Assembly: GCF_900696085.1 (NCBI RefSeq)
Contig: NZ_CAADFC020000016.1
Coordinates: forward strand, 496,001-560,000
Direction: 5' to 3'
Length of the DNA stretch: 64,000 nt
Source: Bradyrhizobium ivorense
GTDB taxonomy: Bacteria; Pseudomonadota; Alphaproteobacteria; Rhizobiales; Xanthobacteraceae
Shown here: positions 39,457 through 48,683 of the stretch, piece by piece
How positions within the stretch are numbered: position 1 is the stretch's first letter
Layout of the letters: each line of letters opens with the position of its first letter
The notes under the pieces: model-generated
The model's input: the letters and a program-made list of their open reading frames with translations, nothing else
Told to the model about the DNA's origin: nothing
Databases searched by the model: none
Made by a program: the position numbers and the translations under genes

Positions 39457-41160
39457 ATGGCCTACACCATGAGCCGCGCGGCTTACGCGCAGATGTTCGG
39501 ACCGACCGTCGGAGACAAGGTCCGCATCGCGGATACCGATCTGCTGATCGAGGTGGAAAAAGACTTCACGGTCTACGGCGAGGAGGTGAAGTTCGGCGGC
39601 GGCAAGGTCATCCGCGACGGCATGGGACAATCGCAACGCACGCGCAGTGAGGGGGCGGCCGACACCGTCATCACCAACGCGCTGATCCTCGACCACTGGG
39701 GCATCGTCAAGGCCGACATCGCGATCAGGGACGGGCTCATTGCCGCGATCGGCAAGGCCGGCAATCCCGACGTGCAGCGTGGCGTCGACATCGTGATCGG
39801 GCCCGGGACCGAAATCATCGCAGGCGAGGGCAAGATCATCACCGCCGGCGGCATCGATACGCACATCCATTTCATTTGCCCGCAACAGATCGAGGAAGCG
39901 CTCTATTCCGGCGTGACCACCATGATGGGCGGCGGAACCGGTCCGGCGGCGGGAACGACGGCGACCACCTGCACCCCCGGACCGTGGCACATCCAGCGGA
40001 TGCTGGAGGCGGCCGACGCATTCCCGGTGAACATCGGGCTGTTCGGCAAGGGAAATGCAAGCGTAGCCGCGGGATTGATCGAGCAGATCGAAGCCGGCGT
40101 ATGCGGAATGAAGCTGCACGAAGACTGGGGCGCGACCCCAGCGGCGATCGATTGCTGTCTCTCCGTCGCGGACGAGATGGACATCCAGGTCCTGATCCAT
40201 ACCGACTCGTTGAACGAAGGCGGCTTCGTCGAGAGCACGATGGCGGCGTTCAAGGGCCGAACCATCCACACATTCCATACCGAAGGCGCCGGCGGCGGGC
40301 ATGCGCCCGACATCATCAAGGCGTGCGGCGAGAAGAACGTCATTCCCGCGTCGACCAATCCGACCCGGCCCTACACCGTCAACACCCTCGATGAAGCGCT
40401 CGACATGCTGATGGTGACGCACCATCTCGACCGCCGCATTCCGGAAGACGTGGCGTTTGCCGAAAGCCGGATCCGCAAGGAGACGATCGCGGCGGAGGAT
40501 ATTCTGCACGATATCGGGGCGCTCTCGATCGCATCGTCCGACAGCCAGGCGATGGGGCGCGTCGCCGAGGTGATCACGCGCACCTGGCAAACCGCGGACA
40601 AGATGAAGCAGCAGTTCGGGCGATTGCCGGAGGAGGCGGGCCAGAACGACAATTTTCGCGCCAGGCGCTACATCGCCAAGTACACGATCAACCCGGCGAT
40701 CGCGCAGGGCATTTCCGGCTATGTCGGCTCGATCGAGGTGGGAAAGATCGCCGATATCGTGATCTGGGAGCCGGCCTTCTTCGGGATCAAGCCCGACATG
40801 GTGCTGAAATCCGGCACCATCGCGGCCGCCATCATGGGCGACCCCAATGCGTCGATTCCAACGCCGCAGCCCGAATATTATCGGCCGATGTTCGGCGCAT
40901 TCGGCCGCTCCGTCGCGGCAAGCTCGGTGACATTCGTCAGCCAGGCTTCGCTCGACAGGACGCGGCAGCTTGGGCTGGCGAAACGGCTTCTGCCGGTGTC
41001 GAACACGCGCGCGATCGGCAAGCACTCGATGGTTCTCAACAGCGCGGTTCCGCACATCGAGGTGGATTCGGAGACCTACGAGGTCCGCGCCGACGGACGG
41101 TTGCTCACCTGTCCGCCGGTCAAGGTGGTCCCGATGGCGCAGCGCTATTTCATGTATTGA
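39457..41160 (+). CDS. ureC: urease alpha (catalytic) subunit UreC
   Basis: A 567-residue dinickel enzyme. Nickel ligands are visible: H136 and H138 (GGIDTHIHF), carbamylated K219 (GMKLHEDWG), H248 (LIHTD), H274 (HTFHTEGAGGGH) and the Asp in ASSDSQAMGR. The mobile-flap motif reads MVTHHLDRRIPEDVAF, so Thr321 replaces the Cys that most bacterial ureases have before the catalytic His (Cys319-His320 in the Klebsiella enzyme); the catalytic His322 is retained. Length and all other landmarks are normal. ureF follows 4 bp later; no ureE lies between. Confidence 0.96.
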   Translation: MAYTMSRAAYAQMFGPTVGDKVRIADTDLLIEVEKDFTVYGEEVKFGGGKVIRDGMGQSQRTRSEGAADTVITNALILDHWGIVKADIAIRDGLIAAIGKAGNPDVQRGVDIVIGPGTEIIAGEGKIITAGGIDTHIHFICPQQIEEALYSGVTTMMGGGTGPAAGTTATTCTPGPWHIQRMLEAADAFPVNIGLFGKGNASVAAGLIEQIEAGVCGMKLHEDWGATPAAIDCCLSVADEMDIQVLIHTDSLNEGGFVESTMAAFKGRTIHTFHTEGAGGGHAPDIIKACGEKNVIPASTNPTRPYTVNTLDEALDMLMVTHHLDRRIPEDVAFAESRIRKETIAAEDILHDIGALSIASSDSQAMGRVAEVITRTWQTADKMKQQFGRLPEEAGQNDNFRARRYIAKYTINPAIAQGISGYVGSIEVGKIADIVIWEPAFFGIKPDMVLKSGTIAAAIMGDPNASIPTPQPEYYRPMFGAFGRSVAASSVTFVSQASLDRTRQLGLAKRLLPVSNTRAIGKHSMVLNSAVPHIEVDSETYEVRADGRLLTCPPVKVVPMAQRYFMY

Positions 41161-41164
41161 TGCC

Positions 41165-41887
41165 ATGCCGGCACATTCGGAACGCACGATGACTGCCGAG
41201 CAATTTGCGCAATTGCCGCAGGCATTGCTGCGACTGCAGAGCTGGCTCTCGCCGTCGTTCCCGAACGGCGCCTACAGCTATTCGCATGGTCTCGAATGGG
41301 CGGTGGAGGCCGGCCATATCACCAGCCGCTGCAGCCTCGTTGACTGGCTCGAGGCCGATCTTTGCTACGGCTCCGGCCGCAATGAGGCGATCTTCTTCAA
41401 GGATGCCTATCGCTCCGTGAGCGAGGGCCGGGAGGCCGAACTCCCGCAGCTTGCGGAGCTGGCCGCAGCTTTCCGCGGCACGTCCGAATTTGTGCTGGAG
41501 TCGGCACAGCAATCGTCGGCCTGTCTTGCGACGCTTCGCCAGGTCTGGCCCGACCGAATCCTCGATGTCTTCGCGCACATGCACTGCGCGCCGGTGCTGG
41601 CCGTCGTGCTTGGTGCGCGGTCGGCGCGCGAGCGAATTCCGCTCTGCCTTGCCCTGCCGGCCTTCCTGCACAGCTACGTCGCCAATTTGGTCATGGCGGG
41701 CGTGAGGCTGATCCCCCTCGGTCAGACCGACGGCCAGCTTGCGATCGCGGCGCTTGAGCACCCGATCCTCGCCCTGAGTGCCAAGGCAGTCAGCGCGACC
41801 ATCGATGAGTTGGGGTCGGCGGGGTTCATGGTCGAGCTCGCTTCTATCGCGCACGAAACACAATATACGAGGTTGTTCCGGTCATGA
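41165..41887 (+). CDS. ureF: urease accessory protein UreF
   Basis: A 240-residue all-helical accessory protein that bridges UreD and UreG. LLRLQSWLSPSFPNGAYSYSHGLEWAVEAGHI is the diagnostic N-terminal region, followed by EADLCYGSGRNEAIFFKDAYR, LPAFLHSYVANLVMAGVRLIPLGQTDGQ and the C-terminal SIAHETQYTRLFRS. The start is uncertain between ATG 41165 and ATG 41189 (232 residues); neither has a strong ribosome binding site. The end overlaps ureG by ATGA. Confidence 0.92.
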   Translation: MPAHSERTMTAEQFAQLPQALLRLQSWLSPSFPNGAYSYSHGLEWAVEAGHITSRCSLVDWLEADLCYGSGRNEAIFFKDAYRSVSEGREAELPQLAELAAAFRGTSEFVLESAQQSSACLATLRQVWPDRILDVFAHMHCAPVLAVVLGARSARERIPLCLALPAFLHSYVANLVMAGVRLIPLGQTDGQLAIAALEHPILALSAKAVSATIDELGSAGFMVELASIAHETQYTRLFRS

Positions 41888-42555
41888 GCACGAACGCAAG
41901 CACGATGTCGTCGCCTCGCACGCGGCCCGCTCCATCAAGCCACGGACCGTTCCGTGTCGGCATCGGCGGGCCGGTCGGCTCCGGCAAGACAGCGCTGGTG
42001 GAGGCGTTGTGCAAGCATCTGCGGGACTTCTACTCGATCTATGTGATCACCAACGACATCTACACCAAGGAGGATCAGCTGATCCTGACCCGCGCGGAAG
42101 CGCTTCCGGCCGAACGGATCGTGGGCGTCGAGACGGGTGGCTGCCCGCATACCGCGATCCGCGAGGATGCCTCGATGAACCTTGCCGCGATCAACGACAT
42201 GAACGTGAAATTCCCGGCTACCGAGCTCTGCTTCGTGGAATCGGGCGGCGACAATCTCGCCGCCACGTTCAGCCCCGAACTGGCCGACTTGACCATCTAC
42301 GTGATCGACGTCGCCGCGGGCGAAAAGATTCCGCGCAAGGGCGGACCCGGCATCACACGGTCGGACCTGCTGGTAATCAACAAGATCGACCTCGCGCCGA
42401 TGGTGGGGGCCAATCTCCAGGTCATGGAATCCGACGCTCGGCGCATGCGCGCCATACGACCCTTCATCTTCTCGAATCTGAAAAGCGGATTGGGCGTGGA
42501 GGAGATCGCCGCCTTCATCCTGGAAAAGGGCGGCCTGACCACCATGGCGCTCTGA
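41884..42555 (+). CDS. ureG: urease accessory GTPase UreG
   Basis: A 223-residue SIMIBI GTPase that powers nickel delivery to urease. P-loop GGPVGSGKT at residues 28-36, GGCPH with the nickel-binding Cys87-Pro-His89, FVESGGDNL, and VINKIDLAP (NKxD guanine specificity). The first 20 residues are a Ser/Thr/Pro-rich extension without the His-rich stretch some UreG proteins use to store nickel. Since ureE is missing here, that lack is of interest. Last gene of the cluster. Confidence 0.95.
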   Translation: MSTNASTMSSPRTRPAPSSHGPFRVGIGGPVGSGKTALVEALCKHLRDFYSIYVITNDIYTKEDQLILTRAEALPAERIVGVETGGCPHTAIREDASMNLAAINDMNVKFPATELCFVESGGDNLAATFSPELADLTIYVIDVAAGEKIPRKGGPGITRSDLLVINKIDLAPMVGANLQVMESDARRMRAIRPFIFSNLKSGLGVEEIAAFILEKGGLTTMAL

Positions 42556-42635
42556 ACAACGTCAGGCCTGCAAGGCCGAAAGATAGCCGGCCGCGCATGC
42601 AGCAGCGGCACGGCGCGTCTTCAACCGCGAACGCA

Positions 42636-42917
42636 TCAACAGCCGCGACAGATCTTCAGCTTCCGGTCGAACTCGGCATTGTCGATGCCTTGTTGTTCGT
42701 TGAAGATCGACTGGCGACGCTGAGTGGCCTGGTCTTCCGCCGAATTCGGCATGAACTCCTGGCCGCGCGGTTGCACGCGGACATCTTCAACGGCTGCCGG
42801 CGGAGGCGCCTTGGCCGATGACGGGTTTGGCGCGGATTCCGCCGCGATTGGCGTGGCGAGGGCGAGAAGCAGACCGGCGGACGGCAGCGTGCATGAAGCA
42901 ATCGAGGATATCTTCAC
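42636..42917 (-). CDS. small secreted protein with C-terminal CxxC
   Basis: A 93-residue protein, GTG start. Signal peptide MKISSIASCTLPSAGLLLALATPIAAES, then a Pro/Ala-rich segment and a charged region EDQATQRRQSIFNEQQGIDNAEFDRKLKICRGC. The final CRGC could bind a metal or form a disulfide. No family recognised. Its GTG overlaps the stop of the upstream reverse-strand ORF (GTGA), which suggests a two-gene unit. It is convergent with ureG. Confidence 0.65.
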   Translation of the reverse strand: MKISSIASCTLPSAGLLLALATPIAAESAPNPSSAKAPPPAAVEDVRVQPRGQEFMPNSAEDQATQRRQSIFNEQQGIDNAEFDRKLKICRGC

Positions 42918-43096
42918 TGTTCGTCTCCTTTCGGCAGATCGGACGATGTGTGATCCTCGTGGTCATAGAGGCTCTCGACCTCAAACTCTTTCTCCGGATT
43001 GTTGCGGCTACGCCGATCTTGGCGAATGCTGCGGTCGAAAGGCGGGAACCGTGGCCCGCCAGGTGCGCGCTGCGAAATGCCGAAAAACAACCCCAT
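42914..43096 (-). CDS. small hypothetical protein
   Basis: A 60-residue product (MGLFFGISQRAPGGPRFPPF ... FEVESLYDHEDHTSSDLPKGDEQ). A basic and aromatic N-terminal half is followed by a strongly acidic C-terminal half. No signal peptide or known motif. Support comes from the GTGA overlap with the following secreted-protein gene and the non-random composition. The ribosome binding site is weak. Confidence 0.45.
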   Translation of the reverse strand: MGLFFGISQRAPGGPRFPPFDRSIRQDRRSRNNPEKEFEVESLYDHEDHTSSDLPKGDEQ

Positions 43097-43202
43097 GCAA
43101 AGTAGCCGGCGGCTACCGGCCTCCGGCAAGATCCGCTTGACACGTCGGGCAACTCAGCGATATTCTTCCAATATTCCGAAATTGCGGCCCGGCTGCGCCA
43201 GG

Positions 43203-46200
43203 CTAGCTCTGCCGGGAGTCGGAGTGCGCGATGGGTAGCGTGAAGCGAAACACGCTGCCGTGGGGATGATTGGGCGATGCCCACAGCGCGCCGCCATGCG
43301 CCTTGATGATCGACCGACAAATCGACAGGCCGACGCCCAGGCCGCTCGGCTTGGTCGTGAAGAAGGCATCGTACAGATGCTCGGTCTCGCCGGCCGGCAG
43401 GCCGATGCCGACATCAGCCACGGCGACCGCGACGGTCCCCGAGGAGGTCAGCGCCGCGCCCAGGGAAAGAAATCGAGGCCGGTCCTCCGTCGTGGCCATC
43501 GCCTCTATCCCGTTCATCATCAGGTTCATGACGACCTGTTGCAATTGCACGCGGTCACCGAGCACGATGTGCGGGCCGACCGCAAGATCCATTCTGAGCA
43601 CCACGCGTTGCCGGCGGATCTCACTGCTCAACAGCGCCGCGGTTTCCCTGATCGCGTCGATCACGTCGAGCGGCGCTCGCGTCGGCGCCGACTTCCTGGT
43701 CATCTGGCGGATGCTCTCCATCACGCCACTGGCGCGATGCGCGTATCCGGCGATGCGCGCTGCCGCGGCGGCGGCTTTGCCGATCTCGGGAGGGTTGCGC
43801 GCGAGCCAGGCGCCGCAGGCGCCGGCCCTTGCGGCGATGGCCGTCAGCGGCTGGCGCACCTCATGCGCGATCAGGCTGGTCAGTTCGCCGAACGCGGTGA
43901 GGCGGGACGCATGCGCAAGGTCGGACTGCGCCGCCTGCAACGCTTCCTGCGCACGCCTGTAATCGCTCAGATCGATCGTGGTGCCGATGTAACTCCTCAG
44001 CCGCGCTGGTTCGCAGGGAGTAGGTCGCCCCACGATATGCAAATGCCGCACCCCGTCCGGACGGACCAGGCGGAATTCGCAATCGAAGACTTCGTCGTTG
44101 CGCATCGACGCTTGCACCGTGCTGCGAAGGGCAGCGCGGTCCTCGGGATGGACCATGCGAAAGGCGCCCGCGACGCTCGGCGGCTTTCCGCTGCGGGGAT
44201 CCGCGCCGAAGATCCGATAGTGCTCGTCGGACCAAATCAATCGGCCGGTACGCGCATTCCAGCTCCAGCTTCCGGTGTGGCTGATGCTCTGTCCCTCGGC
44301 CAGAAAGGCTTCGCTGCGCTGCAGGTCGGCGTATAGCCGTGCATTCTCGAGTGAGATCGCTGCTTGCGCCGCGAGCAGGTCAAGCACGATCGTCCGCTGC
44401 GGGGTGAATGCGCCGACTGTAACGTTGCTCTCGAGGTAGAGCACGCCGACGAGCTTGGCCTGCGCGACGATCGGGAGGCAATGAAATGAGACCCGCCGTC
44501 TTTGCCGCAGGTAGGGATCTGCCGAGAACAGCGCCTTGTTTGCCGGCTCGGCCGAATTGAGGCTCGTTCGGGTCCGGACAACATAGTTCAGTACCGGCTG
44601 AGGGAATTGGACGTGACGATGATCGGCTTCCGACATCGTCACGTCGACGCCGCGTGCCGAAAGGTGCGCCTCCGCGGCGATCTTCGGACCGTCATTTCCT
44701 ACCAGGAACAGGATGCCGCGTTCGGCGGCGGCCTGCTCGATCACGACCTGCATCAAGGTCCGGATCAACGTGCCAAGTTCGATTTCTCCGGACAGCGCGC
44801 GAGACGCCTTGAACAGCGCGTTGACGTCGAGCTGCTGCAGCGGCAGGTCGGCAGCGGCAATCGGGATACGCGCATCCGAGGAGGGCAAATGCGGATGGGT
44901 GCGCTCGAGTTGCCGGACCTTGGCGTCAGCACCCCACCGTTGGTAGCAGTCGCGTGCAATCGCCAGATAGGAGAGGACCACGGTTCGAATGCCGCGCGCC
45001 TCGTAGAACTTCGCCGCGCGCTCGGCGGCGATCGCTTCGATCTGCACGAAGTCGGCCTCTCGGGCCAGGCGGATCGCTTCCTCGTACAGCCGTTCCGCCT
45101 CGAGTTCCCGGCCTTCGATGCGCGCGATCTCGGCCGCGAGCAGCGTCAATCGGCCGGCGAAGTTTTCCGTGGCGTGCGCGCAGCGGATGGTGAGCTCGTG
45201 CCAATGCTGACGAATGCTTTCGACATGCAACTCGCGTCGCTCTGGCGGTGCTGCATCGTGTGCGGCCGCATGGGCGAGCGCTGCATAGAACCGGTATTCC
45301 ACCAACTCCAGATAGGCGCGTACGCGCAGGTAAAGCTGGTCGGCCCGTGCGACCAATGCAACAGCAGCATCGTGGTGCCCTGCCAGCACGTTGACCTGGA
45401 TCCGGTTCACATAATGCATGCAGGCCGTCTGAGGCCAAGCCTCATGCCGGGGATAGACGTCGATGGGACCGGGCTCCTCGAAGCTGCGGTCGTTGTTGTG
45501 GCCGATCAGGCTGAGCGCCAGATCTCTTTGCGTCGCCGAGTTTGCGGCCGGCAGTTCGAAACCCGCAGCCTGGTCGAATGCAACGTCCCCTTCTGCATCA
45601 TTCAAGGCCTCCTGAAGCGGATTGCCGCAGAACAGGCGGATCGATGTCAGCATCCAACTCAAATAGGCGACCCAGGCAAGGTCCCCCGTCGCCAATGCAA
45701 TATCCCGGCCGCGTCGAACGAACGGCAACGCGGACCGGATCGGCTGAACCCAGGGGATGACATAATAGCCGAATACGGCGATCGCCCGGCCGCTGAATCC
45801 GAGTTGCGGCTGCCGCTCCGCCAGCCAAACCCCGAGCTGCGCCAGACGGACGCCGAATTGCGGATCTGCGTAACGGTTGAAGAAAACGCTGAACACGCAC
45901 ACCAGCGGGTAGCAAGCGCTCTCGCAGCTTCCGTGCTGCAGCGTCAGGCGTGCCGCCCCCATGATCACAAGGTGCGACAGGTTGAGATCGGTGAGGAGAG
46001 CAGGTGAGACGAGGTCGGCGAACACTGCCATCGCCGTGCGATGGTCGGGGTCGGTCATGGGGGGTAATGCGCGAAGGTCGTCGTCCGACAGCTGCTCGGA
46101 CAGCATCCGCAGGCGACGGCCTTCCTCGTCCACTTCGCTGTCGGTCGGATGGGGTTGCCAGTCGATCCCGATCAAACGCAAAACATCGAGACAGACGGCA

Positions 46201-48683
46201 ACGGCGCGCGCAAGCTGGCCCTGCATCGAGTAGAGGTTGGACAGAATCCTGGCGACGGCCGCGCTGGCTTGCAGGTTGGCGCAATTCTGCGACAGCAGAA
46301 GTAGATGTGCTTCCGCGACATCGAGATGTCCGACCAGGAATTCGCATTCGGCGCGCAGCAAGGCGATTGCAAACGCCCTCTCGCTACAGCGCGGATGCGC
46401 GTCGTCGCCGAGCAACTGCTGGGCGATCTCGAGATAGGCGATTGCGGCATTGTAGGCCGCCGCACTCCGTGCGCGCCGGCCGGCCGCAAGGTTGACGGCG
46501 ATGATGTGTTGCCGTTCGACGTCGTTCGTCACGGCGGTGACGCCGCGATTGAGCTGGTTGGCGACGATGTAAAGTTTCTCGCTCGTCTCGTCCGGAGCTG
46601 TTTGTCCTGCCAGCGCCATCCCGATGCGGAGATGCAAAGCGGGCCTGGATTCGGCGGGCGCAAGCCCGTAAGCAGCCTCCTGCACGCGATCGTGCACGAA
46701 GGCGTAAGACCTGCCCTTGCGCGCGACGAGACCGGCCTGCAGCGCCGGACGCAGGCTCGCAATGACCTCCTGCATCGACTGGCCGGAGGCGACCGCGAGA
46801 CTCTCAACCTCGGCGGCGCTGCCCAGCGATGCGAGATCCAGCAGGACCTGCCGCGAACCTCCAGACAGCAGGTTGAGTTTTGCCGCCATCAGATCGGCGA
46901 CGCTGTCGGTGAGGCCCTGGGCCCGAACGCGGGCGATATCCCACTGCCAGGCGCCCGCACGCGGATCATATGCCAGCAGGCCTTCGTCATTCAGCGTCCG
47001 GAGGAACTGGGTGGCAAAGAACGCATTGCCGCCGGTCTTGGCATGAACCAGCTTTGCCAGCGACCGCGCTTCCGCGCGCCCACATTCGAGTGTTTCTGCA
47101 ATCAAGACCGCAATGTCGAGCGAACTCAGAGGATCCAGCACGACCTCCTCGACGGGCACGCCCGCGGTGCGAATCGTGTCGAGCTGCAAGGTCAGTGGAT
47201 GGGAGGGGCCGACCTCGTTGGTCCGGTAGGCTCCGATCAGCATCAGGTTCGACACATCGCGCCGAGTGACGAGATCGCCGACCAGATCGACCGTCGCCAC
47301 ATCCAGCCATTGCAGGTCATCCACAAACAGGACGAGGGGGCGGCCGGGGCGGGAAAAGGCCCCGACGAGCCGCCGGAACACGATGCGCAGGCGGTTCAAC
47401 CGATCCTGGGGCGTCAGGTCCTCGACCGGAGGCTGCCGACCGAGGATCAGCTCGAACGCGGGGATCAGTTCCGTCACAAGATGACCGTTCGGTCCGATCG
47501 CCTCGGCCAGCGTTTGCCGCCAGGCGGCAACCTCCTCGTCATCGTAGGTGAGAATCTGGCGCAGCAGCGATGCGAAGGCCTGGTTGAGCGCCGCATAGGG
47601 CGTATCACGCGTTTGCTGATCGAATTTGCCGGTCGCGACCAGGGCGCCCTCCGGCGCCAGATGGGATTGAAATTCCGCGGCGAGCGATGATTTCCCGACA
47701 CCGGAAGGCCCGGAGATCAGCGCAACCACGGTCTGCCCTGACGTGGCGACGCGGTCGTAGACCGTGTGCAGGGCGGCGATGTCATCGGCCCGGCCGTAAA
47801 GGGTGCGTGGGATCCGGATGGTGGTGACGGCATCGTACCTGCCGAGGGCGAAACGATGGACGCGCCGCCGGGCGGTCCACTCCGCCAGGCATTCCTCGAG
47901 GTCGGCCGCAAGACCCTCTCCGGACTGATAGCGGTCGGCGGGCTCCTTCGACAGCAGCTTGAGCACGATGGCGGAAATCTGTGGCGGCAGATCCGGCATG
48001 CGCGCGCTCGGCGCGGGAGGCGCGCGGACGACGTGGCAGTGGATCCACTCCTCGGGCGCAGATGCGCTGAACGGCAGGGTGCCGGTGAACAGCTCATAAA
48101 GCGTGACGCCAAGTGAATAGAGATCGCTGCGGGCATCGATCGGCCGGTTCATCCGGCCGGTCTGTTCCGGCGAGATATAGGGCAGCGTACCGGCAATCAC
48201 GTCTGCGGCGACGCCGTGGGCGGTCTCCTGGGAGGTCTGATGCGTGGCGTTCCCGAATCCGGTCAGGCGCAGGCCGTCGCGCTCGGTGACCAGGAAATTT
48301 CCCGGCTTGATGTCGCGATGCACCAGCCTCTGGCGGTGCAGCCTGGCCACGCAGCCGGCCATCCCGACCGCCAGCCGAAGTCGAGCGTCAAGGTCAAGCG
48401 GATTGCCGATGCGCCCGGTCAGCGGTTCGCCGCCGGGGTCCTCGAGCACAAGCATCATGTTGTCCTTGTGGGGGATCAACTCGACCGGAAGCACGGCCCA
48501 GGCCGGGTCAAGATCGGCGGCCAGGGCGAATTCGTTTTCAAGCTTCTCGAGGCTGCGTATCGTCGGCTGCCGCGGGACGAGGACGAGTTGCGAGCGCGCT
48601 CCGCCCCCCGGATCGGCCCGATACAGGATGAACGTATCGTCTGCCCGCAGGCGTTCGACGGCGCATTTCGTGAGGTCAATCAT
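43203..48683 (-). CDS. trifunctional Ser/Thr kinase-like / AAA ATPase / sensor histidine kinase
   Basis: A 1826-residue signalling protein. Domains in order: protein-kinase-like domain (about 1-280; HRDIKPGN at 122-129, GTLPYISPEQTGRMN); AAA-type ATPase (about 295-560; ISGPSGVGKSSL, LVLFVDDLQWLD); a long TPR-like helical region (about 600-1290); GAF (about 1310-1470); PAS (SHTGSWSWNARTGRLIWSDEHYRIFG); HisKA (FGELTSLIAHEVRQPLTAI); HATPase (QVVMNLMMNGIEAM, DVGIGLP, GLGVGLSICRSI). The kinase lacks the DFG Asp (LTGFGNA) and no clear beta-3 Lys is seen, so that domain may be a pseudokinase; the histidine kinase looks intact. ATG 48683 follows GAAGGA. No transmembrane segment. Its response regulator is not obvious, but several regulators lie 3-13 kb away. 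Confidence 0.9.
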   Translation of the reverse strand: MIDLTKCAVERLRADDTFILYRADPGGGARSQLVLVPRQPTIRSLEKLENEFALAADLDPAWAVLPVELIPHKDNMMLVLEDPGGEPLTGRIGNPLDLDARLRLAVGMAGCVARLHRQRLVHRDIKPGNFLVTERDGLRLTGFGNATHQTSQETAHGVAADVIAGTLPYISPEQTGRMNRPIDARSDLYSLGVTLYELFTGTLPFSASAPEEWIHCHVVRAPPAPSARMPDLPPQISAIVLKLLSKEPADRYQSGEGLAADLEECLAEWTARRRVHRFALGRYDAVTTIRIPRTLYGRADDIAALHTVYDRVATSGQTVVALISGPSGVGKSSLAAEFQSHLAPEGALVATGKFDQQTRDTPYAALNQAFASLLRQILTYDDEEVAAWRQTLAEAIGPNGHLVTELIPAFELILGRQPPVEDLTPQDRLNRLRIVFRRLVGAFSRPGRPLVLFVDDLQWLDVATVDLVGDLVTRRDVSNLMLIGAYRTNEVGPSHPLTLQLDTIRTAGVPVEEVVLDPLSSLDIAVLIAETLECGRAEARSLAKLVHAKTGGNAFFATQFLRTLNDEGLLAYDPRAGAWQWDIARVRAQGLTDSVADLMAAKLNLLSGGSRQVLLDLASLGSAAEVESLAVASGQSMQEVIASLRPALQAGLVARKGRSYAFVHDRVQEAAYGLAPAESRPALHLRIGMALAGQTAPDETSEKLYIVANQLNRGVTAVTNDVERQHIIAVNLAAGRRARSAAAYNAAIAYLEIAQQLLGDDAHPRCSERAFAIALLRAECEFLVGHLDVAEAHLLLLSQNCANLQASAAVARILSNLYSMQGQLARAVAVCLDVLRLIGIDWQPHPTDSEVDEEGRRLRMLSEQLSDDDLRALPPMTDPDHRTAMAVFADLVSPALLTDLNLSHLVIMGAARLTLQHGSCESACYPLVCVFSVFFNRYADPQFGVRLAQLGVWLAERQPQLGFSGRAIAVFGYYVIPWVQPIRSALPFVRRGRDIALATGDLAWVAYLSWMLTSIRLFCGNPLQEALNDAEGDVAFDQAAGFELPAANSATQRDLALSLIGHNNDRSFEEPGPIDVYPRHEAWPQTACMHYVNRIQVNVLAGHHDAAVALVARADQLYLRVRAYLELVEYRFYAALAHAAAHDAAPPERRELHVESIRQHWHELTIRCAHATENFAGRLTLLAAEIARIEGRELEAERLYEEAIRLAREADFVQIEAIAAERAAKFYEARGIRTVVLSYLAIARDCYQRWGADAKVRQLERTHPHLPSSDARIPIAAADLPLQQLDVNALFKASRALSGEIELGTLIRTLMQVVIEQAAAERGILFLVGNDGPKIAAEAHLSARGVDVTMSEADHRHVQFPQPVLNYVVRTRTSLNSAEPANKALFSADPYLRQRRRVSFHCLPIVAQAKLVGVLYLESNVTVGAFTPQRTIVLDLLAAQAAISLENARLYADLQRSEAFLAEGQSISHTGSWSWNARTGRLIWSDEHYRIFGADPRSGKPPSVAGAFRMVHPEDRAALRSTVQASMRNDEVFDCEFRLVRPDGVRHLHIVGRPTPCEPARLRSYIGTTIDLSDYRRAQEALQAAQSDLAHASRLTAFGELTSLIAHEVRQPLTAIAARAGACGAWLARNPPEIGKAAAAAARIAGYAHRASGVMESIRQMTRKSAPTRAPLDVIDAIRETAALLSSEIRRQRVVLRMDLAVGPHIVLGDRVQLQQVVMNLMMNGIEAMATTEDRPRFLSLGAALTSSGTVAVAVADVGIGLPAGETEHLYDAFFTTKPSGLGVGLSICRSIIKAHGGALWASPNHPHGSVFRFTLPIAHSDSRQS

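Noticed and set aside
44502..47690. Two ~480-codon + strand frames opposite the giant kinase
   Set aside because: Antisense to recognisable ATPase, TPR, GAF and PAS segments; no motif or start signal.
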